From Catenuloplanes indicus (GTDB lineage: Bacteria > Actinomycetota > Actinomycetes > Mycobacteriales > Micromonosporaceae), in assembly GCF_030813715.1 (NCBI RefSeq), contig NZ_JAUSUZ010000001.1, positions 3,224,001 through 3,288,000 of the forward strand: a stretch of DNA of 64,000 nt. Direction: 5' to 3'. How positions within the stretch are numbered: the first letter of the stretch is position 1; each line of letters opens with the position of its first letter. The notes beneath the pieces were generated by a model that worked only from the letters and a program-made list of their open reading frames with translations, was not told where the DNA came from and made no database searches. Below are positions 27,639 to 38,153 of the stretch, piece by piece. The translations under genes and the position numbers were made by a program.

Positions 27639-28169
27639 TCACGTGCGCCGGAGCAGGTAGAGGTGAGAATCGACGCCGGCGACGGGGCCGGTGTAGGTAC
27701 GGGTGAAGCCGGCGCGTTCGAGGGTGCGCCAGGAGGCGACGTTGGCGGTGAACGGGGCGGCGACGATGGCCTCGAGGTGCGGGTCCTGATCGAGCGTGCG
27801 GAGCGCGAGCTGGCGGATCGCGGTGGAGGCCAGGCCGCGGCCGGTCAGAGCCGGGTCGCCGATCAGGTAGTCGAGGCCGGCGGCGGGGACGGCGAACGCG
27901 CCGGTGGCGAGGAGCGCGTCGGCCCAGTCGGGGTGTTCGGCGATGAGGTAGCGCTGGATCAGGCCGGCCGGGCGGCCCGCGGTCTCGATGATGAAGGCCT
28001 CGGTGGGCTCGCGGCCGGCGATCCGGTCTGCGTAGCGGCGGCGGACCGCGGCCGGTTCGGTGGGTGCCTCCCACCAGCGGGCCACGTGCGGCTCGGCGAA
28101 CCACGCGACGACCGTGTCCAGGTCGTCCGTGGCGAGCGGGCGGAGCGTGACGTCGGGCACGACGGTCAC
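27639..28169 (-). CDS. GNAT acetyltransferase, AAC(6')-like
   Basis: A 176-aa GNAT protein resembling aminoglycoside 6'-N-acetyltransferases and siderophore acetylases (WFAEPHVARWWEAPTEPAAV at the start, then YLIGDPALTGRGLASTAIRQ, the acetyl-CoA loop, near residue 115, and NVASWRTLERAGF). The real acceptor may be an amino sugar, a lysine siderophore precursor or a small molecule; resistance is not implied. It overlaps the rsmE stop by four bases, so it is the last gene of the hrcA-dnaJ operon. Confidence 0.87.
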   Translation of the reverse strand: MTVVPDVTLRPLATDDLDTVVAWFAEPHVARWWEAPTEPAAVRRRYADRIAGREPTEAFIIETAGRPAGLIQRYLIAEHPDWADALLATGAFAVPAAGLDYLIGDPALTGRGLASTAIRQLALRTLDQDPHLEAIVAAPFTANVASWRTLERAGFTRTYTGPVAGVDSHLYLLRRT

Positions 28170-28897
28170 CAGCGGCCGAGGCGGGTGGAGAGCACGGACA
28201 GCGCGGCCACGCCGGCGGTGGAGGTTCTCAACACCAGATCACCCAGGCGTACGGGACGGGCGCCGGCCTCGGTGAACGCGTCGACCTCGGCGGGCGTGAT
28301 GCCGCCCTCCGGGCCGACGATCAGGATGATCTCGCCGGCGGGCGGCAGCGGCACGTGGGTGAGGCGATCGGTGGCCTCCTCGTGCAGCACGAACGCGGCG
28401 GCCTCGCCGCGCAGGCGCTCGGCCACGCGAGCAGTGCTGAGCGCGGCCGGTGCGACCGTGGGCAACCAGGCGCGGCGGGCCTGTTTGGCGGCCTCGCGCG
28501 CGGTGGCGGCCCACTTGTCGCGGGCCTTGGCGCCGCGGTCGCCCTTCCAGACCGTGATGGAGCGGCCGGCGGACCACGGGACGATCTCGTCGACGCCGGT
28601 CTCGGTCATCGCCTGCACGGCCAGCTCGCCACGGTCGCCCTTGGGCAGGCCCTGGACGACGACGAGCCGCGGGTCGGGGCTCTCCACGTACCCCCGGGAC
28701 GTGATCGTGATGGTGAGCCTGCCCTTGGCGGCGGCGGTCACGACGGCGAGTGCGGTGCCGCCCTGACCGTCGGCGAGAATCAGCTCCTCGCCGGCGGTCA
28801 GGCGCTGCACGTCGGCCGCGTGATGCCCCTCGGGCCCGTCCAGGGTCCACCGGTCGGCCGCGGGCAGCGACTCGACCAGGAACAGCGGCGCGGACAC
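28166..28897 (-). CDS. rsmE: 16S rRNA m3U1498 methyltransferase RsmE
   Basis: A 243-aa SPOUT-class methyltransferase acting on U1498 of 16S rRNA. LIVGPEGGITPAEVDAF and LGDLVLRTSTAGVAAL form the SAM-binding knot. The GTG start at 28897 lies three bases after the dnaJ stop. The hrcA-dnaJ-rsmE order is conserved in actinobacteria and many Firmicutes. Confidence 0.97.
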   Translation of the reverse strand: MSAPLFLVESLPAADRWTLDGPEGHHAADVQRLTAGEELILADGQGGTALAVVTAAAKGRLTITITSRGYVESPDPRLVVVQGLPKGDRGELAVQAMTETGVDEIVPWSAGRSITVWKGDRGAKARDKWAATAREAAKQARRAWLPTVAPAALSTARVAERLRGEAAAFVLHEEATDRLTHVPLPPAGEIILIVGPEGGITPAEVDAFTEAGARPVRLGDLVLRTSTAGVAALSVLSTRLGRW

Positions 28898-28900
28898 CCG

Positions 28901-30055
28901 CTAGTGCCCGTTGAAGGCGTCGCGCATGCGGGAGAAGAAACCGCCCTGCTTGGAGAGCTCGGCGACGTCCTCACCGCGGGTCTTGGCGAACTCGCGGAGC
29001 ATGCGCTCCTGGTCGGAGGTCAGCTTGGTGGGGGTGCGCACGTCCAGGTGGACGAAGAGGTCGCCGCGGCCCTGGCCGCGCAGGCGGGGGACGCCCTTGC
29101 CGCGGATCCGCATGGTGGCGCCCGGCTGGGTGCCGGACTTGACGTCGATCTGCTCCTCGCTGTCCAGCGTCTTGATGGTCAGCCGGGTGCCGAGCGCGGC
29201 CGAGGTCATCGGCACGGTGACCCGGCAGTGCAGGTCGTCGCCGCGGCGGGAGTAGACGTCGTGCGGGCGCTCGTGGATCTCGACGTAGAGGTCGCCGGCG
29301 GTGCCGCCGCCGGGGCCGACCTCGCCCTGCTGGGCGAGGCGGATGCGCATGCCGTCCTCGACACCGGCCGGGATCTTGACGGTCAGCGACCGGCGGGTCC
29401 GGACGCGGCCCTCGCCGGCGCAGGTCGGGCACGGGCTCGGGATGACCGTGCCGTGGCCCTGGCACACCGTGCACGGGCGGGACGACACGACCTGGCCGAG
29501 GAACGTGCGCTGCACGGACTGCACCTCGCCGCGGCCCTGGCAGGTCTCGCAGGTGGCCAGGTGGGTGCCGGCCGCGGTGCCGGCGCCGGAGCAGGTGGTG
29601 CAGATGACCGCGGTGTCGACCGTGATCGGCGCCTCGACGCCGAACGCGGTCTCCTGCAGGTCGAGCTCGAGGCGGAGGATCGCGTCGGCGCCCGGACGGG
29701 TACGCGGTCGCGGGCCCCGGGTCGCGCCCGCGGCCTGGCCGAAGAACGCGTCCATGATGTCCTGGAACCCGACGAACGGTCCCGCGCCGCCGGGGCCGCC
29801 GGGGCCGCCCCCGCCGCCCGGGGCGAGCGGGTCGCCGCCGAGGTCGACCATCTGACGCTTCTGGTCGTCCGAGAGCACCTCGTACGCCGCGTTGATGTCC
29901 TTGAACTTCTCGTGCGCCTCGGGATCCGGATTCACGTCCGGGTGGTATTGGCGGGCCAGCTTGCGATAGGCCCGCTTGATGTCGTCGTCGGTCGCGTCCC
30001 GGCTCACGCCGAGGATCCCGTAGTAGTCCCTGGCCACTGCGTTCGGTGTCCCCAT
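28901..30055 (-). CDS. dnaJ: Chaperone DnaJ
   Basis: A 384-aa type I Hsp40. The J domain has HPD at 38-40, followed by a G/F-like glycine-rich linker (about 78-95), four zinc-binding repeats (CTTCSGAG, CETCQGRG, CTVCQGHG, CPTCAGEG, about 145-215) and the substrate-binding C-terminus. This is the dnaJ2-type copy next to hrcA; the dnaK-grpE-dnaJ1 locus is not in the window. It stimulates DnaK ATPase. CIRCE control through the operon promoter is expected. Confidence 0.97.
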   Translation of the reverse strand: MGTPNAVARDYYGILGVSRDATDDDIKRAYRKLARQYHPDVNPDPEAHEKFKDINAAYEVLSDDQKRQMVDLGGDPLAPGGGGGPGGPGGAGPFVGFQDIMDAFFGQAAGATRGPRPRTRPGADAILRLELDLQETAFGVEAPITVDTAVICTTCSGAGTAAGTHLATCETCQGRGEVQSVQRTFLGQVVSSRPCTVCQGHGTVIPSPCPTCAGEGRVRTRRSLTVKIPAGVEDGMRIRLAQQGEVGPGGGTAGDLYVEIHERPHDVYSRRGDDLHCRVTVPMTSAALGTRLTIKTLDSEEQIDVKSGTQPGATMRIRGKGVPRLRGQGRGDLFVHLDVRTPTKLTSDQERMLREFAKTRGEDVAELSKQGGFFSRMRDAFNGH

Positions 30056-30082
30056 GTCTGTCTGGATCAGGAATGCCGGCGG

Positions 30083-31105
30083 TTAGTTCTGTGCCAGCAG
30101 TTCACTCACGTAGCGTGCCACGGCTCGCACCGTCGCGATGTTGCCGGGGTAGTCCATCCGGGTCGGGCCGAGCACGCCCAACCCGCCCACGATCGTGCTG
30201 TGCGGGCCGTACCCGGTGCTGACCACCGCCGCGGACCGCAGGTTGTCGACCTGGGTCTCGTCGCCGATCATCACTCGGGTGGTGGTCGGCTCGACCTCCC
30301 CGAACAGCTTGAGCAGGATCAGATCCTCCTCCAGCGCCTCGAGGATGGGCCGCAGCGAACCGTGGAAGTCCAGGATGCCACCCCGGGTCAGGTTCGCGGT
30401 GCCCGCCAGGACAACCCGCTCCTCGCGTCGCTCGACCAGCGTCTCCAGCAGCACGGACGAGAGCACCGCCATGGTCGACCGCTGCTCCGGCCGGATCTCG
30501 TCGATCAGCGCCTCGACCAGCATCGGCGTGTCCACCAGACGCTTGCCGCAGAGCTTCTCGTTGATCCGGCTGCGCAGGTCGAGCACCAGGTCCGCGGAGG
30601 TCGGTGCGGGCAGCTCCACCAGGCGCTGCTCGACCCGGCCGGTGTCGGCGATCATGACGAGCATCAGCCGGGTGGTGGAGACCTGCACCAGCTCCAGATG
30701 GCGCACGGACGACCGCGCCAGGCTGGGGTATTGCACGACCGCGACCTGGCGGGTCAGCTGAGCCAGAAGCCGGACAGTGCGATGCACCACATCGTCGAGG
30801 TCGACGGCGCCGACCAGGAACTTCTCGATGGCACGCCGCTCGGCCGGGCTGAGCGGCTTCACCCGGGAGAGCCGGTCCACGAAGAGCCGGTAGCCACGGT
30901 CCGTGGGGACGCGGCCGGCGCTCGTGTGCGGCTGCCGGATGTAGCCCTCCTCCTCGAGCACCGCCATGTCGTTGCGCACGGTGGCCGGGGAGACCCCGAG
31001 GTTGTGCCGCTCGACCAGGGACTTGCTGCCGACCGGCTCCTGCGTCGCGACGTAGTCCTCGACTATCGCGCGCAGAACGGCGAGCTTGCGATCGTCCAAT
31101 GGCAT
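30083..31105 (-). CDS. hrcA: Heat-inducible transcription repressor HrcA
   Basis: A 340-aa repressor. An N-terminal winged helix ([20 protein letters not shown], about 37-56) binds CIRCE, and the long C-terminal GAF-like dimerisation domain follows. The ATG at 31105 is favoured; a TTG at 31111 gives two more residues. A CIRCE operator lies 76 bases upstream, so the gene represses its own operon with dnaJ, rsmE and the GNAT gene, and presumably groEL elsewhere. Confidence 0.97.
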   Translation of the reverse strand: MPLDDRKLAVLRAIVEDYVATQEPVGSKSLVERHNLGVSPATVRNDMAVLEEEGYIRQPHTSAGRVPTDRGYRLFVDRLSRVKPLSPAERRAIEKFLVGAVDLDDVVHRTVRLLAQLTRQVAVVQYPSLARSSVRHLELVQVSTTRLMLVMIADTGRVEQRLVELPAPTSADLVLDLRSRINEKLCGKRLVDTPMLVEALIDEIRPEQRSTMAVLSSVLLETLVERREERVVLAGTANLTRGGILDFHGSLRPILEALEEDLILLKLFGEVEPTTTRVMIGDETQVDNLRSAAVVSTGYGPHSTIVGGLGVLGPTRMDYPGNIATVRAVARYVSELLAQN

Positions 31106-31180
31106 CGCCAACCTACCTTCCCGCCGGTCAGAGATCCTCTCGCCGATGCTGCCGTACTTCTGTTACCGCTGCCGTACCGC

Positions 31181-31205
31181 TGGCACTCGACTGTAGCGAG
31201 TGCCA
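31181..31205 (-). promoter_or_regulatory. CIRCE operator (HrcA binding site)
   Basis: TGGCACTC (31181-31188), nine spacer bases, GAGTGCCA (31198-31205): a perfect 8-bp inverted repeat matching the CIRCE consensus TTAGCACTC-N9-GAGTGCTAA in its core. It lies 76 bases before hrcA. Confidence 0.93.
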
Positions 31206-31342
31206 GTCTACGACGCACGTCCACGAGAAGCGATGATCAGTTTGGCCCACATATGCGATATTTCTGATATATCGGTTAATGGGATAGGCACGCCGGAGGC
31301 GGGAGCTGGCTTGGTTTGATCGGTCCCTCTACCGTGGCGGGC

Positions 31343-32077
31343 ATGACCGAACCGCCTCGTCCGCCTGGCGAGGGCCACCCGGGTCACAACGACCCGACCG
31401 CCCCCATGCCGCCGTCGTACAGCACGCCGCCGACGCCGGACGGCTCCTACCCACCGCCCACCAGCGGCGCGGGCGCCTATCCCCCGCCGCCGACCAGCGG
31501 TGCCGGCGCATACCCGCCGCCGCCCACCAGCGGCGCGGGCGCCTATCCCCCGCCGCCCACCAGCGGCGCGGGCGCCTATCCCCCGCCGCCCACCAGCGGT
31601 GCCGGCGCATACCCGCCGCCCGGTGGCCAGCCCCCGCCGCCCGGCGGCTACGGCACGCCCCCCGGCGGCTACGGCCCGCCGCCCGGCGGTGGCTACGGAC
31701 AGCCGGGACCGCAGTTCGGCGGGCCCGGTTACCCCGGCGGTAAGGCGAACTACGCCAACGACGACAAGACCTGGGTGCTCCTGTCCCACATCGGCGGCGT
31801 CCTCTTCGGCTTCCTCGCCCCGCTGATCGTGCTGCTGGTCAAGGGCAACGAGTCGCAGGTCGTCCGCGCGCACGCGGTCGAGGCGCTGAACTTCCAGATC
31901 ACCTGGGGCATCGCCGCGGTCGTCTCGGTGGTGCTGACCGCCTGCTCGTTCGGCTTCCTGTTCTTCCTGCCCTTCATCGTCTGGCTGGTCGTGCTGATCT
32001 TCGGCATCATGGCGACCATCAAGGTCAACGACGGGGAGTGGTACACGTACCCGATGACCTGGCGTGTCGTGAAGTAG
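31343..32077 (+). CDS. DUF4870 membrane protein with proline/glycine-rich repeat N-terminus
   Basis: A 244-aa protein. Residues 1-130 are a Pro/Gly/Tyr-rich disordered region with five tandem (P)PPPTSGAGAY units (about 37-90) and several PPGGYG motifs. From residue about 135 a DUF4870 domain with two or three membrane helices follows (WVLLSHIGGVLFGFLAPLIV, AVEALNFQITWGI). Such domains occur in bacterial small membrane proteins of unknown role. Start ATG 31343; the preceding frame is open but lacks a better ribosome-binding site. The stop codon lies in the first unit of a 17-bp tandem repeat. Confidence 0.85.
   Translation: MTEPPRPPGEGHPGHNDPTAPMPPSYSTPPTPDGSYPPPTSGAGAYPPPPTSGAGAYPPPPTSGAGAYPPPPTSGAGAYPPPPTSGAGAYPPPGGQPPPPGGYGTPPGGYGPPPGGGYGQPGPQFGGPGYPGGKANYANDDKTWVLLSHIGGVLFGFLAPLIVLLVKGNESQVVRAHAVEALNFQITWGIAAVVSVVLTACSFGFLFFLPFIVWLVVLIFGIMATIKVNDGEWYTYPMTWRVVK
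31451..31612 (+). repeat. In-frame 33-bp tandem repeat, five units, inside the DUF4870 gene
   Basis: Units at 31451-31480 (30 bp), 31481-31513, 31514-31546, 31547-31579 and 31580-31612 encode (P)PPPTSGAGAY. Units 3 and 4 differ at one or two wobble bases only, so the expansion looks recent. Confidence 0.93.
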
Positions 32078-32111
32078 GGCGTGTCGTGAAGTAGGGCGTG
32101 TCGTGAAGTAG
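32062..32111 (+). repeat. 17-bp tandem repeat, three units, spanning the DUF4870 stop codon
   Basis: The unit GCGTGTCGTGAAGTAGG starts at 32062, 32079 and 32096 (the last differs in its final base). The first copy contains the gene's last codons and TAG stop; the other two lie downstream and each repeat the TAG out of frame. Confidence 0.92.
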
Positions 32112-32117
32112 ACAGCC

Positions 32118-32155
32118 CCGCGACCTGCCGGCCCGGTCAGGTCAGCAGGTCGCGG
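32118..32155. terminator. Bidirectional terminator overlapping the end of hemW
   Basis: An 11-bp perfect stem (32118-32128 with 32145-32155) and 16-base loop between the convergent DUF4870 and hemW genes; the right arm lies in the hemW coding end. Confidence 0.65.
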
Positions 32156-33357
32156 ACCACGCCGTCGGCGAGCAGCCGGCCGTCCCGCGTGAGCACCACC
32201 CGGCCCGCGTCGTAGGCGCCCGGCTCCAGCAGCCCGCGGGCCAGCGCGCCCTTCGCACCGGCACGCCCGGCCTCGTCCAGCGTGGCCAACGGCAGGCCCT
32301 CGGCCAGCCGGACGCGCAGCATCACGTCCTCCATGTGCCGGTCGGCCTCGGTCAGCAGTTCCCGGGCGAGCGCGGGCGTCTCGCCGGCGGCCAGGCGCTT
32401 CGCGTACGCCGCGGGGTGCTTGACGTTCCACCAGCGGACGCCGCCGACGTGGCTGTGCGCGCCCGGCCCGAGCCCCCACCAGTCGCCGCCGGTCCAGTAG
32501 AGCAGGTTGTGCCGGCAGCGGGCCTCGGGCGTGGCGGCCCAGTTGCTCACCTCGTACCAGTGCAGGCCCGCGGCGGTCAGCGCCCGGTCCGCGGCCAGGT
32601 AGCGGTCCGCGGCCACGTCGTCGTCCGGGTACGGCAGCTCGCCGCGGCGCATGCGGGCGGCGAGCCGGGTGCCGTCCTCGACGATCAGGGCGTACGCGCT
32701 CACGTGGTCGACCCCGGCCGCGATCACCGCGTCCAGCGAGCGGGCGAAGTCGTCCGCGGTCTCCCCCGGCGTACCGTAGATCAGATCCAGGTTGACGTGC
32801 GCGAAACCGGCTTCCCGTGCCTCGATTGCGGCGGCCGGCGCGCGGCCCGCGGAGTGCTGGCGCTCCAGGATCCGGAGCACGCCCGGCGCGGTGGACTGCA
32901 TGCCGAGCGAGACGCGGGTGAAGCCACCGCGGCGCAGCGCCCTCAGGTACCCCAGGTCGACCGACTCGGGGTTCGCCTCCGTGGTGACCTCGGCGTCCGG
33001 CGCGAGGCCCCAGGTGTCGTCGATCGCCTCCAGGATGCGCACGAGGTCGTCCGCCGGCAGCAGCGTCGGCGTCCCACCCCCCACGAACACCGTGTCCACT
33101 TTTTCCGGTTTTTTCGTCATAACGCGTGACGCCAGGCGCAGTTCGGCCAGCACGGTCTCCGCGTACTCGTCCCGGCTCGCACCGCCACCCAGCTCGGTCG
33201 CGGTGTACGTGTTGAAGTCGCAGTACCCGCACCGGCTCGCGCAGAACGGCACGTGCACGTAGACGCCGAAGCCACGCCGGCCGGAGGCCTCGAGCGCGGC
33301 CGGGGGCAACGCGCCGTCGATCGGTACGGCCTCGCCGTCGGGAAGTTCGCCTGGCAC
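32137..33357 (-). CDS. hemW: Radical SAM heme chaperone HemW
   Basis: A 406-aa radical SAM protein, homologous to coproporphyrinogen III oxidase HemN but acting as a heme chaperone. The cluster motif is CASRCGYC (C39, C43, C46), lacking the fourth HemN-specific cysteine, and VGGGTPTLL follows. The GTG at 33357 (AGGAG seven bases upstream) gives MPGELPDGE, the common actinomycete start. It is divergent from the enoyl-CoA hydratase gene, sharing a 64-base promoter region. Confidence 0.93.
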   Translation of the reverse strand: MPGELPDGEAVPIDGALPPAALEASGRRGFGVYVHVPFCASRCGYCDFNTYTATELGGGASRDEYAETVLAELRLASRVMTKKPEKVDTVFVGGGTPTLLPADDLVRILEAIDDTWGLAPDAEVTTEANPESVDLGYLRALRRGGFTRVSLGMQSTAPGVLRILERQHSAGRAPAAAIEAREAGFAHVNLDLIYGTPGETADDFARSLDAVIAAGVDHVSAYALIVEDGTRLAARMRRGELPYPDDDVAADRYLAADRALTAAGLHWYEVSNWAATPEARCRHNLLYWTGGDWWGLGPGAHSHVGGVRWWNVKHPAAYAKRLAAGETPALARELLTEADRHMEDVMLRVRLAEGLPLATLDEAGRAGAKGALARGLLEPGAYDAGRVVLTRDGRLLADGVVRDLLT

Positions 33358-33421
33358 TCTCGATCTCCTGCGTCCGGTTCGTCGGGCGTGCCCGAGCACC
33401 CCCGTCCACTAGTGTGCCCGC

Positions 33422-34192
33422 ATGACGTCCGCGCTCCTGCGGGTGGCGGCCGGCGGCGGGGTGGCGACCCTCACGCTGGACAGCCCGCACAACCGCAACG
33501 CCCTGTCCACGTCGCTGATCAACGAGCTGTCCGAGGCGCTGGCCGCGGCCGAGGCCGACCCGTCCGTCCGGGTGATCGTGCTGTCCCACACCGGCCCGGT
33601 CTTCTGCGCCGGCGCCGACCTGAAGGAGACCCAGGCCGCGTTCGACGGCGACGGCACGCTCCCGGTGGTGCCACTGGCCGACCTGCTGGCCGCGCTGTGG
33701 GAGTCGCCGAAGCCGATCGTGGCCCGGGTCGGCGGCCCGGCCCGCGCGGGCGGCATCGGCCTGATCGCGGCCGCGGACATCGTGGTCTGCGCGACGGCGG
33801 CCACGTTCGCGTTCAGCGAGGTCCGGCTGGGCGTGATCCCGGCGGTGATCTCCGTGCCGGTGCGCCGCCGGATCACCGCGCGCGCCGCCACCGAGCTGTT
33901 CCTGACCGGTGACGTGTTCGACGCGGCCCGCGCCGTGGAGATCGGCCTCGTCACCCGGGTCACCGACGATCTGGACGAAACGGTGCGCGGTTACTGCGAG
34001 TCCCTGGTGAAGGGCGCACCGGCCGCGCTCGCCGGCGCCCGTGGGCTGCTCCAGGACGTGACCGTGCGTGACGAGCTGGCCCGGATGGCCGACGCGTCCG
34101 ACCACTACTTCAGGTCCCCGGAGGGCCAGGAGGGCATCCGGGCATTCCGGGAAAAACGCGCACCCGGCTGGATCCCGCGACCGCCCCAGTAA
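33422..34192 (+). CDS. Enoyl-CoA hydratase/isomerase family protein
   Basis: A 256-aa crotonase-superfamily protein. The oxyanion-hole blocks GPVFCAGADLKE (58-69) and GGPARAGGIGLIAAADIVV (104-122) are present. One catalytic Glu of classic enoyl-CoA hydratases sits after GG in the second block; here the region has no clear equivalent, so isomerase, lyase or degenerate activity is possible. Members close to hemW-lepA in actinomycetes are mostly annotated only to superfamily level. Confidence 0.88.
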   Translation: MTSALLRVAAGGGVATLTLDSPHNRNALSTSLINELSEALAAAEADPSVRVIVLSHTGPVFCAGADLKETQAAFDGDGTLPVVPLADLLAALWESPKPIVARVGGPARAGGIGLIAAADIVVCATAATFAFSEVRLGVIPAVISVPVRRRITARAATELFLTGDVFDAARAVEIGLVTRVTDDLDETVRGYCESLVKGAPAALAGARGLLQDVTVRDELARMADASDHYFRSPEGQEGIRAFREKRAPGWIPRPPQ

Positions 34193-34221
34193 GCTTGGCG
34201 TACTCGACCTGGGGGTGACGA

Positions 34222-35079
34222 TTGCGGATACGGGGAGTTGCCGCCGTCTGTACGGCACTGGCTCTGGTCGCGGCGCTCGGCGCGCTGGCCGCCCGGCACG
34301 ACTGGGGCGACACCCTCCCCAAGGTCCCGCTCGTCCTCGCCCGCGCGTGCGCCGTCACCGCGGACGGCCAGGTGAACCTGGACGCGCATCAGATGGCGAA
34401 CGCGGCCACCATCGCCGCGGTCGGCATCCGGCAGAAGATGCCGGAGTACGCGGTGATCGTGGCGCTCGCCACCGCGTTCCAGGAGTCGAAGCTGGAGAAC
34501 CTAACCGGCGGTGACCGCGACTCGGTCGGCCTGTTCCAGCAGCGGCCGAGCCAGGGCTGGGGCACGCCGGAGGAGATCCTCGACCCGCGGTACGCGTCCG
34601 CGAAGTTCTACGGCGCGCTCAAGAAGGTGAAGGGCTGGGAGGACATGCGCGTCACGGACGCGGCCCAGCAGGTGCAGCGCAGCGCATACCCGGAGGCGTA
34701 CGAGAAGTGGGCCGAGGAGTCCGAGGTGCTCACGAAGGCACTGCTCGGCAAGGCCACCGGCGCGGTCTCCTGCACGGTCAGCGGTGAACCGGAGGTGCGC
34801 GGCGCCGCGGCCGCGTCCGGCCTGGCCGACGGCATCAACGCGGACTGGGGCACGCTCCGGTCCGCCACCGCGGAGCCGGACGGCCTCACCGTGGACGTCC
34901 AGGACGACCGGGACGGCTGGCGCTACGCACACTGGCTCGTGTCGCACGCCACCGACCACGGCGTGGAACGCGTGCTCTTCGGCGGCCTGGAGTGGGAGGC
35001 GGAGGACGGCACCTGGTCGCCGATCGCCGGTGTCCCGGCCGCGGGCACCAATCAGGTGGTCGCCAAGGTGTTCCGTTGA
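34222..35079 (+). CDS. Secreted lysozyme-like (transglycosylase fold) protein
   Basis: A 285-aa exported protein. A TTG start at 34222 (GGGGGTG about four bases upstream) opens a signal peptide (about 1-23). Residues about 50-165 look like a soluble lytic transglycosylase-type fold: ALATAFQESKLENL offers a possible catalytic glutamate, followed by DRDSVGLFQQRPSQGWG, a frequent actinobacterial block. The C-terminal 100 residues (WGTLRSATAEP, DGWRYAHWLVSHA) form a separate domain found in many similar proteins. Peptidoglycan binding or cleavage is inferred, not shown. Confidence 0.8.
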   Translation: MRIRGVAAVCTALALVAALGALAARHDWGDTLPKVPLVLARACAVTADGQVNLDAHQMANAATIAAVGIRQKMPEYAVIVALATAFQESKLENLTGGDRDSVGLFQQRPSQGWGTPEEILDPRYASAKFYGALKKVKGWEDMRVTDAAQQVQRSAYPEAYEKWAEESEVLTKALLGKATGAVSCTVSGEPEVRGAAAASGLADGINADWGTLRSATAEPDGLTVDVQDDRDGWRYAHWLVSHATDHGVERVLFGGLEWEAEDGTWSPIAGVPAAGTNQVVAKVFR

Positions 35080-35115
35080 AAGACATCACCTACACGGTGT
35101 GGGATATGACAGTGA

Positions 35116-35146
35116 AAAGCCCGGCCGCGTGATGCGGCCGGGCTTT
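35116..35146 (+). terminator. Rho-independent-type terminator
   Basis: A perfect 13-bp stem (35116-35128 with 35134-35146), AAAGCCCGGCCGC paired to GCGGCCGGGCTTT, with a five-base loop. It can serve both convergent genes. Confidence 0.93.
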
Positions 35147-35162
35147 CGGGACCCCGGAGAGG

Positions 35163-35441
35163 TCAGTAGCGGCTGACGCTGCGGCGACCGGCGAAACCGG
35201 TGACCAGCGCCACACCGACGGCGGCGAGAACGACCTGGGTGGCCAGCTCGCGCCAGTCCCAGCCGGCCGTGTCCGCGAAGCCCAGGGCCCGGGCGACAAC
35301 CGTGCCGAGCAGCGCGGCCGCGACGCCGATGACCAGCGTGAGCCACAGCGGGATGTTCTGCCGGCCGGGCACGACCAGGCGGCCCAGCGCGCCGATGATG
35401 AGGCCGACGATGAGAGCGGTGATGATGCCGGTGATGGTCAT
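35163..35441 (-). CDS. GlsB/YeaQ/YmgE family membrane protein
   Basis: A 92-aa membrane protein with three hydrophobic helices and the GLIIGALGRLVVPGRQ motif of the GlsB/YeaQ/YmgE (transglycosylase-associated) family, small stress-related inner-membrane proteins. The ATG at 35441 has AAGGAG seven bases upstream. About 90 bases separate it from the Nudix gene. Confidence 0.93.
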   Translation of the reverse strand: MTITGIITALIVGLIIGALGRLVVPGRQNIPLWLTLVIGVAAALLGTVVARALGFADTAGWDWRELATQVVLAAVGVALVTGFAGRRSVSRY

Positions 35442-35533
35442 TGCGACTCCTTCTCCAACCGGGGGGTTATCTCTCGATGCCACGTTGTCTTGTGTGATCG
35501 ATGGATTCCCGGAGTGCGGAGAAGCCAAACCGC

Positions 35534-36030
35534 CTAACCCATTAACAATTTTTGGGCGTCGGCGAGCGCACGGTCCATCGTCGTGAACGCCATGACCGGA
35601 GGCGCCGCGATCGGGAACCAGGTCATCTCCGCCGACTCCTCCGGGTCGAGCGTGATCGACGCGCCGGGCGCCAGCGACGCCAGATAGACGCAGTCCAGCA
35701 CGAGCAGCGTCTCGTCCTGGTAGTCGTAGGTTCCCGGATACATGCCGACCAGGTCGCCGAGCACGATCTCCACGCCGAGCTCCTCACGCGCCTCCCGGAC
35801 CGCGGCGTCGGCCGGGTGCTCCGCGCCGTCGCAGAAGCCGCCGGGCAGCTCCCACCGCCCGGCCTGCGGCTCCCGCGCCCGCAGCAGCCCCAGGAAGCGA
35901 TCACCGTCCGGGCTCACGATGATCAGCCCGGATGTCGGGCGCGCGTTCACGAACACGTGGTACCCGCAGGCGGCGCAGACGGACGGCGGTGCGGACGGCA
36001 GCGCCGTACCGCACCGCGAGCAGTGAACCG

Positions 36031-36034
<4 letters not shown>
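35534..36034 (-). CDS. Nudix hydrolase with N-terminal zinc ribbon (NudC-like arrangement)
   Basis: A 166-aa protein. CSRCG and CAACG in the first 25 residues form a zinc ribbon, followed by a Nudix domain with box [20 protein letters not shown] then ELGV. The arrangement recalls short NADH-pyrophosphatase-related Nudix enzymes, but the NudC-specific SQPWPFPxS motif is missing, so the substrate is open. The GTG start overlaps the lepA stop by four bases, placing it in one operon with lepA. Confidence 0.9.
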
Positions 36035-37899
<1,865 letters not shown>

Positions 37900-38153
37900 G
37901 TTCGTCCGTTCTTGTCGTCGAGGCCGCTTGGTTCATCGCTCCGAGCCGCCGGATCGCCGAATCGCTCAGAGCCACTGGATCGCACACCATGGTCCCATGC
38001 CGCGACGCGGCAGTTCAAAACCCATGAACATCCGAGGGTACGCCCGGGAACTCCCCCGCCTCGATCGCTTCGCGGCCCGGTGCCATCACGCGCTTCGCGC
38101 GCTGCCGTAGTCCGGGTGCGCCGTTTTCCGCCGCCGGAGGGCAGGATGGGGCG

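Noticed and set aside
31451-31612. CRISPR-like or non-coding repeat
   Set aside because: The period is 33 bp, in frame, and translates to a regular proline-rich peptide.
28355-34258. Very long frames opposite dnaJ-hrcA (plus) and across DUF4870-hemW-crotonase (minus)
   Set aside because: They overlap several well-supported genes and show shadow composition.
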